From an uncultured Blautia sp. (GTDB lineage Bacteria; Bacillota; Clostridia; Lachnospirales; Lachnospiraceae): a stretch of 49,689 nucleotides of DNA. How positions within the stretch are numbered: position 1 is the first letter of the stretch; every line of letters begins with the position of its first letter. Where the stretch lies: positions 1 through 49,689 of the forward strand of contig CAKRYE010000010.1 of the NCBI GenBank assembly GCA_934426285.1, written 5' to 3'. A program made the translations under genes and the position numbers. Positions 35,685-44,800 of the stretch are shown here, piece after piece. The notes beneath the pieces are model-generated. The model was not told the origin of the DNA. It ran no database searches and saw only the letters and a list, made by a program, of their open reading frames with translations.

Positions 35685-37556
35685 ATGAAGAATTTAGTGA
35701 AGGATTATGACATTGTTGTAGTTGGGGCAGGTCATGCGGGATGTGAGGCTGCCCTTGCAGGTGCCCGCCTGGGACTGAAAACCATTATGTTTACAGTCAG
35801 TGTGGAAAGTATAGCATTGATGCCCTGTAATCCCAATGTGGGTGGAAGTTCTAAAGGTCATTTGGTAAGAGAACTGGATGCACTTGGCGGAGAAATGGGG
35901 AAAAATATTGATAAGACTTTTATCCAGTCAAAGATGTTGAATTGTTCAAAAGGTCCTGCAGTTCATTCCCTTCGTGCACAGGCAGATAAGCGGGCATACA
36001 GTAATGCAATGCGGAAAACTCTGGAGAATACAGAAAACCTGACTATTAAACAGGGAGAAGTAACAAAGCTTCTGGTAGAAGATGGACATATAACAGGTGT
36101 AAAAACTTATTCAGGTGCCACATATAATTGTAAAGCAGTAGTTCTTTGTACAGGAACCTACTTAAAGGCAAGATGTATTTATGGAGATGTAAGTAATTAT
36201 ACAGGTCCTGACGGACTTCAGGCAGCAAATTATCTCACAGATTCTCTGAAAGAACTGGGGATTGAAATGTTTCGTTTTAAAACAGGAACTCCGGCACGAA
36301 TTGCCGGAAATACCATTGATTACAGTAAAATGGAAGAGCAGTTTGGTGATGAGAGAGTAGTGCCGTTTTCTTTTTCCACAGACCCGGAGGATGTACAGAT
36401 TGAGCAGAAATCCTGCTGGCTGACTTATACCAATGAAAAAACTCATGAGATCATCAGGGCAAATCTGGACAGATCGCCTCTTTATTCCGGCATGATTGAG
36501 GGAACAGGACCTCGATATTGCCCATCCATTGAAGATAAGGTAGTCCGTTTTGCAGATAAAAACCGCCATCAGGTATTTATTGAACCTGAAGGACTTTATA
36601 CAAATGAAATGTATATTGGAGGAATGTCCAGCTCTCTGCCTGAGGATGTACAGGAAGAAATGTATCATTCTGTACCTGGACTGGAGAATGCAAAAATCGT
36701 AAAGAATGCTTATGCCATCGAATATGACTGTATTAATCCGCGGCAGCTTTATCCCACTCTTGAATTTAAGAAAATCAAGGGATTGTTCAGTGGCGGTCAG
36801 TTTAATGGAAGCTCCGGATATGAGGAAGCAGCGGCACAGGGGCTGATTGCAGGAATTAATGCAGCTTTGGAGATAAAAGGGCAGGAACAGCTGATATTGG
36901 ATCGTTCAGAGGCATATATTGGGGTGCTAATAGATGATCTTGTTACAAAGGAAAACCATGAACCATACAGAATGATGACCAGTCGCGCGGAGTACAGACT
37001 TCTTCTCCGTCAGGATAATGCAGATCTGAGATTGCGGAAAAAAGGCTATCAGGTGGGTCTGGTCAGTGAAGAAGATTATCAGAAGCTTCTGACAAAAGAA
37101 AGAGAGATTAAAGTAGAAATTGAACGTCTGGAGCACACGAATATTGGAAATACAGAACCTGTGCAGAAACTTCTGGAACAATATAAAAGTACACCGTTGA
37201 AGTCAGGGACCACATTGGCTGAACTGATCCGGCGTCCGGAACTTTCCTATGAAGCGATAGCGTCTCTTGATAAAGAACGTCAGGAATTACCATGGGATGT
37301 AAAGGAACAGGTGGATATTAACATTAAATACGATGGCTACATCCGCAGACAGTTAAAGCAGGTAGAGCAGTTTAAAAAGCTGGAAGCCAGGAAAATACCG
37401 GAAGATCTTGACTATGAACAGATAGGCAGCCTGCGTATTGAAGCCAGGCAGAAACTGGAAGCCTATCGTCCTATCTCAATCGGTCAGGCATCACGGATTT
37501 CAGGAGTATCCCCGGCAGATATATCTGTATTACTGGTATATTTATCAAGTAAATAA
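35685..37556 (+). CDS. mnmG: tRNA uridine-5-carboxymethylaminomethyl(34) synthesis enzyme, FAD-binding
   Basis: MnmG (GidA) is the FAD/NADH partner of MnmE. The Rossmann FAD motif [19 protein letters not shown] is at 13-31; [23 protein letters not shown] and the conserved FKTGTPARI follow, and [30 protein letters not shown] near residue 370. At 623 aa it is normal. Confidence 0.98.
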   Translation: MKNLVKDYDIVVVGAGHAGCEAALAGARLGLKTIMFTVSVESIALMPCNPNVGGSSKGHLVRELDALGGEMGKNIDKTFIQSKMLNCSKGPAVHSLRAQADKRAYSNAMRKTLENTENLTIKQGEVTKLLVEDGHITGVKTYSGATYNCKAVVLCTGTYLKARCIYGDVSNYTGPDGLQAANYLTDSLKELGIEMFRFKTGTPARIAGNTIDYSKMEEQFGDERVVPFSFSTDPEDVQIEQKSCWLTYTNEKTHEIIRANLDRSPLYSGMIEGTGPRYCPSIEDKVVRFADKNRHQVFIEPEGLYTNEMYIGGMSSSLPEDVQEEMYHSVPGLENAKIVKNAYAIEYDCINPRQLYPTLEFKKIKGLFSGGQFNGSSGYEEAAAQGLIAGINAALEIKGQEQLILDRSEAYIGVLIDDLVTKENHEPYRMMTSRAEYRLLLRQDNADLRLRKKGYQVGLVSEEDYQKLLTKEREIKVEIERLEHTNIGNTEPVQKLLEQYKSTPLKSGTTLAELIRRPELSYEAIASLDKERQELPWDVKEQVDINIKYDGYIRRQLKQVEQFKKLEARKIPEDLDYEQIGSLRIEARQKLEAYRPISIGQASRISGVSPADISVLLVYLSSK

Positions 37557-37606
37557 GATAGGAAATGCAAAAATTTTTAATATAAAAAACAGAGGAGAAG
37601 AAAAGT

Positions 37607-38329
37607 ATGTCATACGATCTCACAACCCTGGAAAATGGATGTCAGGAATTGAGAATCCAATTAAATGGACAGCAAAAAGAGCGGTTTATTAAATTTTACG
37701 AATATCTGATTGAAAAAAATAAAGTTATGAATCTGACAGGAATTACGGATTTTGAGGAAGTGCTTACCAAACATTTTCTGGACAGCCTCTCCTGTGTTAA
37801 AACCATAGATATGACAAAGGTAAAAACAATGATAGATATAGGAACTGGAGCCGGATTTCCGGGAGTTCCGTTAAAAATCGCATTCCCACATTTACAGGTC
37901 TGCTTATTGGACTCTTTAAAAAAACGTGTGAATTTTCTGGAAGAGAGTTTCCGACTTTTGGGACTCACAGATATTAAAGCAATTCATGGAAGAGCTGAAG
38001 AATATGCCAGGAATAAAGAATATAGAGAGCAATATGATCTTTGTGTATCCAGAGCTGTTTCCAATCTGGCTACGTTGTCTGAATATTGTCTTCCCTATGT
38101 AAAAACAGGAGGAAGCTTTATCTCCTATAAATCCGGAACTGTTCAGGAAGAGACCAGACAGGCAGAAAAGGCTATAAAAATACTTGGTGGGGATTTGCAG
38201 GAAATTACTTATTTTAATCTTCCGGATACGGAGATATCCCGTTCCCTGATTCCTGTTAAAAAAATAAAATCAACTCCAAAGGCTTATCCGCGCAAAGCGG
38301 GTACACCGTTAAAGACTCCGCTTTCATAA
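37607..38329 (+). CDS. rsmG: 16S rRNA (guanine527-N7)-methyltransferase
   Basis: RsmG (GidB) methylates G527 in the 530 loop of 16S rRNA; loss gives low-level streptomycin resistance. The SAM loop DIGTGAGFPGVPLKIAFP begins near residue 77; NLTGITD and SRAVSNLATLSEYCLPYVK are typical. At 240 aa it is normal. It completes the mnmE-mnmG-rsmG run. Confidence 0.97.
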   Translation: MSYDLTTLENGCQELRIQLNGQQKERFIKFYEYLIEKNKVMNLTGITDFEEVLTKHFLDSLSCVKTIDMTKVKTMIDIGTGAGFPGVPLKIAFPHLQVCLLDSLKKRVNFLEESFRLLGLTDIKAIHGRAEEYARNKEYREQYDLCVSRAVSNLATLSEYCLPYVKTGGSFISYKSGTVQEETRQAEKAIKILGGDLQEITYFNLPDTEISRSLIPVKKIKSTPKAYPRKAGTPLKTPLS

Positions 38330-38373
38330 AAAAATTCAGAAAAGAAATAAAAATATAGGATAGTTGAATAAAG

Positions 38374-38382
38374 TTATCCACA
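38374..38382 (+). promoter_or_regulatory. Isolated perfect DnaA box
   Basis: TTATCCACA lies in the rsmG-ABC intergenic region, 7.5 kb from the origin cluster. It could titrate DnaA or regulate the ABC operon; function is not shown. Confidence 0.5.
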
Positions 38383-38451
38383 TAAACATCACAAAATAAA
38401 CACATTTTCAACCTATTTTCATCACAACTTCGTCATAAACTATTCTCCATA

Positions 38452-38500
38452 GAGATGTCCTCGGGTTCCCCCATTCTCTGTTTCACCTGAGGACATTCTC
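38452..38500 (+). terminator. 15-bp hairpin just upstream of the ABC operon
   Basis: GAGA-TGTCCTCGGGT (38452-38466) pairs with ACCTGAGGACA-T-TCTC (38485-38500), with one G-U and a bulged U, around an 18-base loop. The G-U favours a plus-strand RNA. The following U-rich stretch is weak, so it may be an attenuator between rsmG and the ABC operon. Confidence 0.55.
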
Positions 38501-38530
38501 TATTTATTGAATAATAAGGAGGAGAGTAAT

Positions 38531-39592
38531 TTGATTGAAGTAAACAATCTGGTCAAAAAATATGGCGACCATACGGCAGTTGACCACCTTTCTTTTAAGA
38601 TAGAGAAAGGCAAAATCTACGGATTTCTGGGCCCTAATGGTGCAGGAAAATCAACCACAATGAATATGATCACAGGATATATTGCATCTACAGAAGGTAC
38701 GGTTACCATTGATGGGCATGATATCCTGGATGAGCCTGAAGAGGCAAAAAAATGTATCGGTTACCTGCCGGAACAGCCACCTCTCTATTTCGATATGACC
38801 GTTCTGGAATATATGAAGTTTGTGGCAGATCTTAAGAAAATTCCCAAAGATAAAAAAGCATCTATGATAGAAGAAGTAATGGATATGGTAAAAATATCTG
38901 ACATGAGAAATCGTCTGATTAAAAACCTGTCCAAGGGTTACCGCCAGAGAGTGGGGCTGGCAGAGGCTATTATGGGATATCCAGAGGTGATTATTCTGGA
39001 TGAACCTACAGTAGGTCTTGATCCTAAGCAGATCATAGAAATAAGAACATTGATTAAAAATCTGAAGAAAAAACATACTGTGATCCTTAGTTCACATATA
39101 CTTTCAGAGGTAAGTGCAGTATGCGATTATGTATTAATCATTTCTCATGGAAAGCTTGTGGCAAGTGATACACCTGAGAATCTTGGTAAGCTTGCAGAAG
39201 GTTCCAATACTCTTGATATGCTCATTAAAGGTGATAAAACAGCTATTGAGCAGGGCTTAAAGGAGATAGAGGGAATTGATACAGTATCTCTGAAGCATGA
39301 TGATAAACAAAATCTCTGGAATGTAAATATTTCTACAGAAGAGCAGAATGATGTGAGAGAAAGCGTCTTCTACAAGATGGCACAGCTGAATTGTCCTATT
39401 TATGAAATGAAGTCAAAGAAAGTATCTCTGGAGGAAATTTTCCTTGAGCTTACAGCATCTGATAAACCGGTATCTGAGGTGTCTGAAAGTGCAGAAGAGG
39501 AGATCCATAATTCAGGGGATAATGACAAAATAAAGACAGAAGCTGTGGAAAAAGATACACAGAAAAAAGATGAAGGGGGAAAAGAATCATGA
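38531..39592 (+). CDS. ABC transporter ATP-binding protein (Gld-like system)
   Basis: The ATPase has Walker A GPNGAGKST (34-42), signature LSKGYRQRVGLA, Walker B VIILDEPTVGLD and the H-loop SSHILSE. The last 50 residues are a charged Glu/Lys/Asp extension absent from most relatives. I begin at TTG 38531, because AAGGAGG (38516-38522) lies 8 nt upstream; the longest frame starts before that ribosome-binding site and cannot be right. The stop overlaps the permease start by 4 bp. It resembles GldA-type and other ABC-2 ATPases; substrate unknown. Confidence 0.93.
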   Translation: MIEVNNLVKKYGDHTAVDHLSFKIEKGKIYGFLGPNGAGKSTTMNMITGYIASTEGTVTIDGHDILDEPEEAKKCIGYLPEQPPLYFDMTVLEYMKFVADLKKIPKDKKASMIEEVMDMVKISDMRNRLIKNLSKGYRQRVGLAEAIMGYPEVIILDEPTVGLDPKQIIEIRTLIKNLKKKHTVILSSHILSEVSAVCDYVLIISHGKLVASDTPENLGKLAEGSNTLDMLIKGDKTAIEQGLKEIEGIDTVSLKHDDKQNLWNVNISTEEQNDVRESVFYKMAQLNCPIYEMKSKKVSLEEIFLELTASDKPVSEVSESAEEEIHNSGDNDKIKTEAVEKDTQKKDEGGKES

Positions 39593-40452
39593 CAGCAATT
39601 TATAAAAGAGAGCTGAAAAGTTACCTGACATCAATGGTTGGATATCTGTTTATCTTTTTTATCCTGGTGTTGACGGGAATTTATTTTTCAGCATATCAGC
39701 TTTCCGCTGCATATCCTAAATTTGAATATACATTAAGTGCGGTTACATTTGTATTTTTGATCGGAGTACCGATCCTGACCATGCGTGTACTTGCTGAGGA
39801 AAGAAAACAGAAAACAGATCAGCTGCTTCTTACAGCTCCTGTTTCTGTAGGTAATATTGTAGTTGGCAAGTATCTGGCGCTGGTAACGGTCTATGCAATT
39901 CCCATCCTTGTAATGTGTACTTACCCGTTAATTATGTCAAAATTTGGCACAGTAGCTTTTGCATCTGCTTATACGGCAATCCTTGGATTTTTCCTTCTGG
40001 GATGTGCAAATATTGCGATTGGTGTATTTATGTCAGCTCTGACAGAAAGCCAGGTTATTGCAGCAGTACTTACATTTGTACTTTTGTTTGCTTTTTATAT
40101 GATGAACGGTATTTCTTCCTTTTTCTCCAAAACATCTGTGTCTACCTGTGTTACTTTTGGATTGCTGATTCTGGCAGCAGCGATCATTCTTTATACGATG
40201 ATCAAAAATGCACTGATTTCAGCAATTGCAGCTGTAATAGGAGAAGTAATTCTTATTGTTATATATGTAGTTAAATCAAGCGTGTTTGAGGGTGGAATCC
40301 AGAAGGTATTAAATATATTTAACCTGAGTGGACACTTTGATAATTTCACAAGTAATATTTTTGATATTAAAGGTATTGTATATTTCCTTTCAGTGATTGC
40401 AGTCTGCTTATTCCTTACAATGCAGTCTATATCAAAGAGACGTTGGAATTAG
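39589..40452 (+). CDS. ABC-2 type permease (GldF-like)
   Basis: The 287-aa protein has six or more hydrophobic segments (about 17-36, 52-66, 97-118, 130-155, 159-180, 190-225, 268-282) and the ABC-2 family cue MRVLAEERKQKTDQLLLTAPVS after the second. It overlaps the ATPase gene (ATGA) and is followed by the GldG-like gene, so the three probably form one membrane complex. Confidence 0.9.
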   Translation: MTAIYKRELKSYLTSMVGYLFIFFILVLTGIYFSAYQLSAAYPKFEYTLSAVTFVFLIGVPILTMRVLAEERKQKTDQLLLTAPVSVGNIVVGKYLALVTVYAIPILVMCTYPLIMSKFGTVAFASAYTAILGFFLLGCANIAIGVFMSALTESQVIAAVLTFVLLFAFYMMNGISSFFSKTSVSTCVTFGLLILAAAIILYTMIKNALISAIAAVIGEVILIVIYVVKSSVFEGGIQKVLNIFNLSGHFDNFTSNIFDIKGIVYFLSVIAVCLFLTMQSISKRRWN

Positions 40453-40464
40453 GAGGTGACAGGA

Positions 40465-41949
40465 ATGAAACTGAAAGAAAAAATGAAAAACAAAAACCAT
40501 AACAAATTTGATAAGAAGAAACTAATAGGAACGATCAGTAAAAAGCATATAAAAAATGGTTCGTATACCATGGTTATGTCTGTGATTTTTATTGCAGTTG
40601 TTATTGTTATAAACATGATCGTAAGCACGATTCCATCTAAATATTCAGAAATTGATATCAGCAGCCAGAAACTGTACAGTATCGGTGATGAGACCAAGGA
40701 AATGCTGAAGGACCTGGAGAAAGATGTAACGATTTATCAGATCGCACAGAGCGGATCTGAAGATGAGAATATCTCCAATCTGCTGAAAAAATATGAAGAT
40801 GAATCCAAGCATATTAAGGTAGAACAGAAGGATCCGGTAGTAAATCCTAAATTTGTTTCACAGTATACCAGTGATGATCTTTCTGCTAACAGTCTTATTG
40901 TTGTCTGTGGAGATAGAAATAAGGTAATTGATTATAACAATATGTATGAGACATCTATTGATTATCAGACTTATAGCTCTCAGACTACAGGCTTTGATGG
41001 TGAAGGTCAGATCACAAGTGCAATAGGATATGTAACCTCAGAAAATCTGCCTGTTTTATATACAGTAGAAGGCCATGGTGAGAAAGATATGGATTCTTCT
41101 GTAAAAGAGGATATTGAGAAGGCAAATATGGATATTAAATCCTTAAATCTGCTTACAGAGGGAAGTGTTCCGGATGACGCAGACTGTCTCTTTATTGACT
41201 CACCTTCTACAGATTTTTCCTCTGACGAGAAGGATGCGATTATTGAATATCTTGAAAACGGCGGAAAAGCAATGATTTTCTCCGATTATACAACAGAAGA
41301 TATGCCAAATTTTGATGCAATCCTGGAAAATTATGGTGTACAGAGAGTAGACGGTGTTGTATTTGAAGGAGATAATCAGCATTATGCAATGCAGATGCCA
41401 TATTATCTGGTTCCGACTATTAACAGTACAGACGCAAGCTCTGAGACTGCTTCTGCCGGTTACTATGTACTTGCACCATATGCACAGGGTATTAAAAAAC
41501 TGGATGATGTACGTGATACCGTAACAATAGAAAGTATACTGACAACTTCTGATCAGGCATATTCAAAAACTGATCTTAACAGTAATACCATTGAAAAAGA
41601 GGATGGAGATGTAGAAGGTCCATTTGATCTGGGGGTTAGTATTACAGAAAGTCTGGATGATGACAAAGAGACACAGATCGTTTACTATTCTACCTCTAAT
41701 CTGATGGATTCGCAGACAAACCAGATGGTATCCGGTGGAAATGAGAAACTGATCATAGAGTCTTTGAAATGGATGACAGATACAGAGGAAAGCGCCAGTG
41801 TATCAATTCCTTCCAAGAGCCTGGAAGTATCTTACCTGACAATTACTGATTATGATGCAGCATTCTGGAAGATTTGCACCATTGCATTAATTCCGGGACT
41901 CTTCCTTGTTATTGGATTTGTTGTTTGGATAAAGAGGAGAAAGGCTTAA
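40465..41949 (+). CDS. GldG-like auxiliary ABC component
   Basis: The protein of about 494 aa has an N-terminal transmembrane helix (about 32-52), a long extracytoplasmic domain with the GldG/ABC_transp_aux pattern (DISSQKLYSIGDETKEMLKDLEKDVTIY, VEGHGEKDMD), and a C-terminal helix followed by a basic stop-transfer tail (WIKRRKA). I start at ATG 40465, with AGGAGG 8 nt upstream; the earlier GTG overlaps that site. In Bacteroidetes the relatives are needed for gliding, but non-gliding Firmicutes also carry them; its role here is unknown. Confidence 0.88.
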   Translation: MKLKEKMKNKNHNKFDKKKLIGTISKKHIKNGSYTMVMSVIFIAVVIVINMIVSTIPSKYSEIDISSQKLYSIGDETKEMLKDLEKDVTIYQIAQSGSEDENISNLLKKYEDESKHIKVEQKDPVVNPKFVSQYTSDDLSANSLIVVCGDRNKVIDYNNMYETSIDYQTYSSQTTGFDGEGQITSAIGYVTSENLPVLYTVEGHGEKDMDSSVKEDIEKANMDIKSLNLLTEGSVPDDADCLFIDSPSTDFSSDEKDAIIEYLENGGKAMIFSDYTTEDMPNFDAILENYGVQRVDGVVFEGDNQHYAMQMPYYLVPTINSTDASSETASAGYYVLAPYAQGIKKLDDVRDTVTIESILTTSDQAYSKTDLNSNTIEKEDGDVEGPFDLGVSITESLDDDKETQIVYYSTSNLMDSQTNQMVSGGNEKLIIESLKWMTDTEESASVSIPSKSLEVSYLTITDYDAAFWKICTIALIPGLFLVIGFVVWIKRRKA

Positions 41950-43545
41950 ATGAAGAATAAAACTGTTAAAATGATCATTGCAGTTGCTGTTCTTGCTGTC
42001 TGCTGTGGCGGCTATGCAGGTGTTAAAACCTTCGTAGCCAAACAGGAGGCAAAAGAAGAATCAGAAGAGGAAAGCGAGAAAACAAGCGTTTTTACAGCAT
42101 CAGCAGATGATATTAAATCTTTGGATTTCTTAGTGGATGAGAAAGAAACTACTTTTGAAAAAAAGGACGACCAATGGGTTAAAAAGGATGAAGAGGATTT
42201 TCCTGTAAACCAGACTACTCTGTCAGATGCAGCTTCCGCATTGACATCAGTAGAATCAGACAGAGTGCTCAGTGATGTGGATGATCTTGCAGAATATGGT
42301 CTGGATTCACCCTCCAATACTATAAAGATCACCTGTGAAGCAGAAAAATCAGAAGATAAAGAAGATGAGGAAGCTGACAGCACAGAGGATAAAGAAACTG
42401 AGGAGAAGACAACTACATTATATATAGGTGATAAGAATTCGTCCACAAGTCAATATTATGTATATAAGGATGATGATAAGAGTACAGTTTATATGGTGGA
42501 ATCCTCCAGTATAGAGCCTTTTACAAAAACATTATATGATTATGCACAGATGGAAGATTTTCCGGTCATATCTGATACAGATAATATAAATAAAATCACT
42601 GTAAAAGGTGACAAGTCCTATGAACTTTCTAAAAATACGGATACAAATCTGTGGACAGTTAAAGGGGACGGCGATGAGGAAAAAGCAGATACAGCCACTG
42701 TTAGTTCTCTGACAACCTCTTTTGGAAGTATGGCATATAATTCTTTCGTAGATTATAAGTGTAAAGATAAGAGTACTTATGGATTGGATGATCCATATGC
42801 GGTTATCACAGTTGATTATACGGAAGAGCAGGAGGATACAGATTCTTCTGATACATCAGAGGATAGTTCAACTGAAACTGAAACAACAGATGAGACTCAG
42901 AGTGAGGCTACGGATAGTGAAGATACATCAGATGATACAAATGCATCGGATTCTGAAGATTCAGAAAAAACTGTAGAGAATAAGCAGCTGGTGATCACAG
43001 TGGGTAAAGAGGCAGATGACAGTAACAGATATGTGATGGTAAATGACAGTGATCAGGTTTACACTATGTCTGATGATACTTTATCTGCACTTACAGATAA
43101 ATCCGAGGAAGACTTCTGGGATATGACAGTAAATTATGTTTCAACCAGTGATGTGGAAGAATTGAAGGTAAATTATAAGGGCAGTGATTATGATGTAAAT
43201 GTTTCACGTGAAACATCTGAAGATGATGATGGAAATGAAAAAGAGACTGTCACTTATAAACTGGATGGGTCAGAAGTGGATGAAACGCAGTTTACAACAT
43301 TTTATAATAAGCTGATCAATCTGGCTGCACAGAAGAGACTTACAGATGAATTTAAGCCTGAAGCAGATCCGGAAATGACAGTTACATTTATAAAAGAAGA
43401 CGGAAATAAACTGGAAGCAGAGTATTATAGCTATGATACGAATTACTATGCAGTAAAGGTAGACAGTAAGATATATCTGGTAAATAAAATGACGGTAAAA
43501 GAATTATTTACAGCATTTGAAACACTGACAGGTACAGAAAATTAG
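41950..43545 (+). CDS. DUF4340 protein with acidic Ser/Thr-rich insert
   Basis: The 531-aa protein has an N-terminal transmembrane anchor (about 8-26) and an extracytoplasmic body with repeated DUF4340-like units (SLDFLVDEKETTFEKKDDQWVKK; YGLDSPSNTIKI; YGLDDPYAVITVDY). Within the third unit, about residues 292-340, is a low-complexity Asp/Glu/Ser/Thr run. A shorter acidic insert lies near 137-155. It begins right after the GldG-like stop codon. A perfect parS site lies inside the gene (43200-43215). Confidence 0.85.
   Translation: MKNKTVKMIIAVAVLAVCCGGYAGVKTFVAKQEAKEESEEESEKTSVFTASADDIKSLDFLVDEKETTFEKKDDQWVKKDEEDFPVNQTTLSDAASALTSVESDRVLSDVDDLAEYGLDSPSNTIKITCEAEKSEDKEDEEADSTEDKETEEKTTTLYIGDKNSSTSQYYVYKDDDKSTVYMVESSSIEPFTKTLYDYAQMEDFPVISDTDNINKITVKGDKSYELSKNTDTNLWTVKGDGDEEKADTATVSSLTTSFGSMAYNSFVDYKCKDKSTYGLDDPYAVITVDYTEEQEDTDSSDTSEDSSTETETTDETQSEATDSEDTSDDTNASDSEDSEKTVENKQLVITVGKEADDSNRYVMVNDSDQVYTMSDDTLSALTDKSEEDFWDMTVNYVSTSDVEELKVNYKGSDYDVNVSRETSEDDDGNEKETVTYKLDGSEVDETQFTTFYNKLINLAAQKRLTDEFKPEADPEMTVTFIKEDGNKLEAEYYSYDTNYYAVKVDSKIYLVNKMTVKELFTAFETLTGTEN
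43200..43215. promoter_or_regulatory. parS: parS site inside the DUF4340 coding sequence
   Basis: TGTTTCACGTGAAACA is a perfect 16-bp parS palindrome that encodes Val-Ser-Arg-Glu-Thr in frame. ParB bound here could spread over the operon. Confidence 0.93.
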
Positions 43546-43588
43546 AAAAAAAGATCCCCTGACAAATAAGTCAGAGGATCTTTTTTTT
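43546..43588. terminator. Shared terminator of the ABC operon and the hydrolase gene
   Basis: Stem GATCC-CTGAC with GTCAG-GGATC flanked by A and T runs, loop of six. One mismatch on the plus strand is U-G on the minus strand. It lies between convergent genes and can serve both. Confidence 0.93.
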
Positions 43589-44540
43589 AAAAGAAAATCT
43601 GAATCTGTTCCAGAAATTCTTCGGGATTTTCAATCTGAGGAATATGTTTGGATTCATTGATAATTGCAGTCTCAATTGCAGGATTATCTGTGAGATATTC
43701 ATTCATAATTGATTTGCCATTTGGTTCGGATTCACCTTCCACGATATAAATACTGTTATCCAGAGATTTCACTGCATGACTGATATTTATATTCATATAT
43801 TTAGAAATCATACTGGAATAAATATATTTGGCATAACAGCCACCGCTGTGAGATGCTTCATAATAAGCATCTTCCATCTGGGTATTTACATGAAATGGAT
43901 TATAGTACATCTTTTCAACAAATAAATTAGCTACATTTTCTTTTGAGACAATCATATGGTAGATTAAAGTTCCAAAAACAGGAATCTCAAGAGCCAGTTT
44001 TAATAAATGATCTTTTCTTGTTGGCATCTGTCTCAGGCAATCAGGGCTTGGTGGATTTACAAGCATAATTTTGTTGAATAATTCTTTTTCGTTGTGACAG
44101 GCCATAATAACAAAGGAACTTGAAAAGCCGCTGGCAATAATATCGGTTTTCTGTCCGATTATTTTTCTGATAAAATCACAGATCATCTGCACATATACAA
44201 AATTAGTATAAGTAATTCCCGGTTTATCAGAACGTCCGCAACCTAAGAGATCAACGGTATATACAGTATGATCTTCAGCCAGTTTTTCTTCGATTTCAGA
44301 CCATTCGTAACCGGATGCACCAGGTAATGTATCATGAATTAACAGAATTGGTTTACCATCACCTTTTTTTGTATAATAAATATTTCCAAAACGCCATTCA
44401 AAATATTTACTGTTGGTAATTCCAAGCAATTGTTTTAATTGTGCCGCAGCTGCAATTGTACGGTTTATAAAATGAATCACAACAGTGGCAACAGTCATAA
44501 GAGCAGCAAATGTTATAATTTTGTGCTTGTTTTTATTCAT
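43587..44540 (-). CDS. Membrane-anchored alpha/beta hydrolase
   Basis: The 317-aa protein has an N-terminal transmembrane helix (about 9-25) and an alpha/beta-hydrolase fold: GKPILLIHDTLPGASGYEW (oxyanion region), VYTVDLLGCGRSDKP, nucleophile elbow SGFSSS with Ser140, and a C-terminal His in ESKHIPQIENPEEF (about 306). The elbow ends in Ser instead of the usual Gly. Substrate unknown. It is transcribed against the replication fork, alone, between the ABC operon and parA. Confidence 0.87.
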   Translation of the reverse strand: MNKNKHKIITFAALMTVATVVIHFINRTIAAAAQLKQLLGITNSKYFEWRFGNIYYTKKGDGKPILLIHDTLPGASGYEWSEIEEKLAEDHTVYTVDLLGCGRSDKPGITYTNFVYVQMICDFIRKIIGQKTDIIASGFSSSFVIMACHNEKELFNKIMLVNPPSPDCLRQMPTRKDHLLKLALEIPVFGTLIYHMIVSKENVANLFVEKMYYNPFHVNTQMEDAYYEASHSGGCYAKYIYSSMISKYMNINISHAVKSLDNSIYIVEGESEPNGKSIMNEYLTDNPAIETAIINESKHIPQIENPEEFLEQIQIFF

Positions 44541-44562
44541 AGTCTGCCTCCTTTATATGGGC

Positions 44563-44582
44563 ATTTGTTTTGTGTGACAAAT
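44563..44582. promoter_or_regulatory. Inverted repeat in the hydrolase leader
   Basis: ATTTGT (44563-44568) and ACAAAT (44577-44582) with an 8-bp gap lie between the predicted transcription start and the start codon; possible operator. Confidence 0.3.
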
Positions 44583-44598
44583 ATAAAAATGTAAATAT

Positions 44599-44627
44599 AT
44601 TATACGCCAAAAACAAAGAATTTACAA
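44599..44627 (-). promoter_or_regulatory. Hydrolase promoter
   Basis: Minus strand TTGTAA (44622-44627), 17 bp, TATAAT (44599-44604). Confidence 0.65.
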
Positions 44628-44691
44628 GTTAATATAAGATACTATGTGATGAAAAAATGTTACATTTATAAAAATAAAATTATATTTTTTA

Positions 44692-44707
44692 TGTTTCACG
44701 TGAAACA
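44692..44707. promoter_or_regulatory. parS: parS site upstream of parA
   Basis: Perfect TGTTTCACGTGAAACA. It ends 4 bp before the -35 of the parA promoter, so ParB spreading or binding could repress parAB. Confidence 0.97.
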
Positions 44708-44711
44708 TTAT

Positions 44712-44741
44712 GTGGCATGATCATAGTAAAAGTGTTATAAT
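44712..44741 (+). promoter_or_regulatory. parAB promoter
   Basis: GTGGCA (44712-44717), 18 bp, TATAAT (44736-44741); leader of about 50 nt with AAGGAGG before the TTG start. Confidence 0.6.
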
Positions 44742-44800
44742 GAATCTGCGTAATGTACAAAAGTATGTTATAACAATAACCTCATAAAGGAGGAATACAA

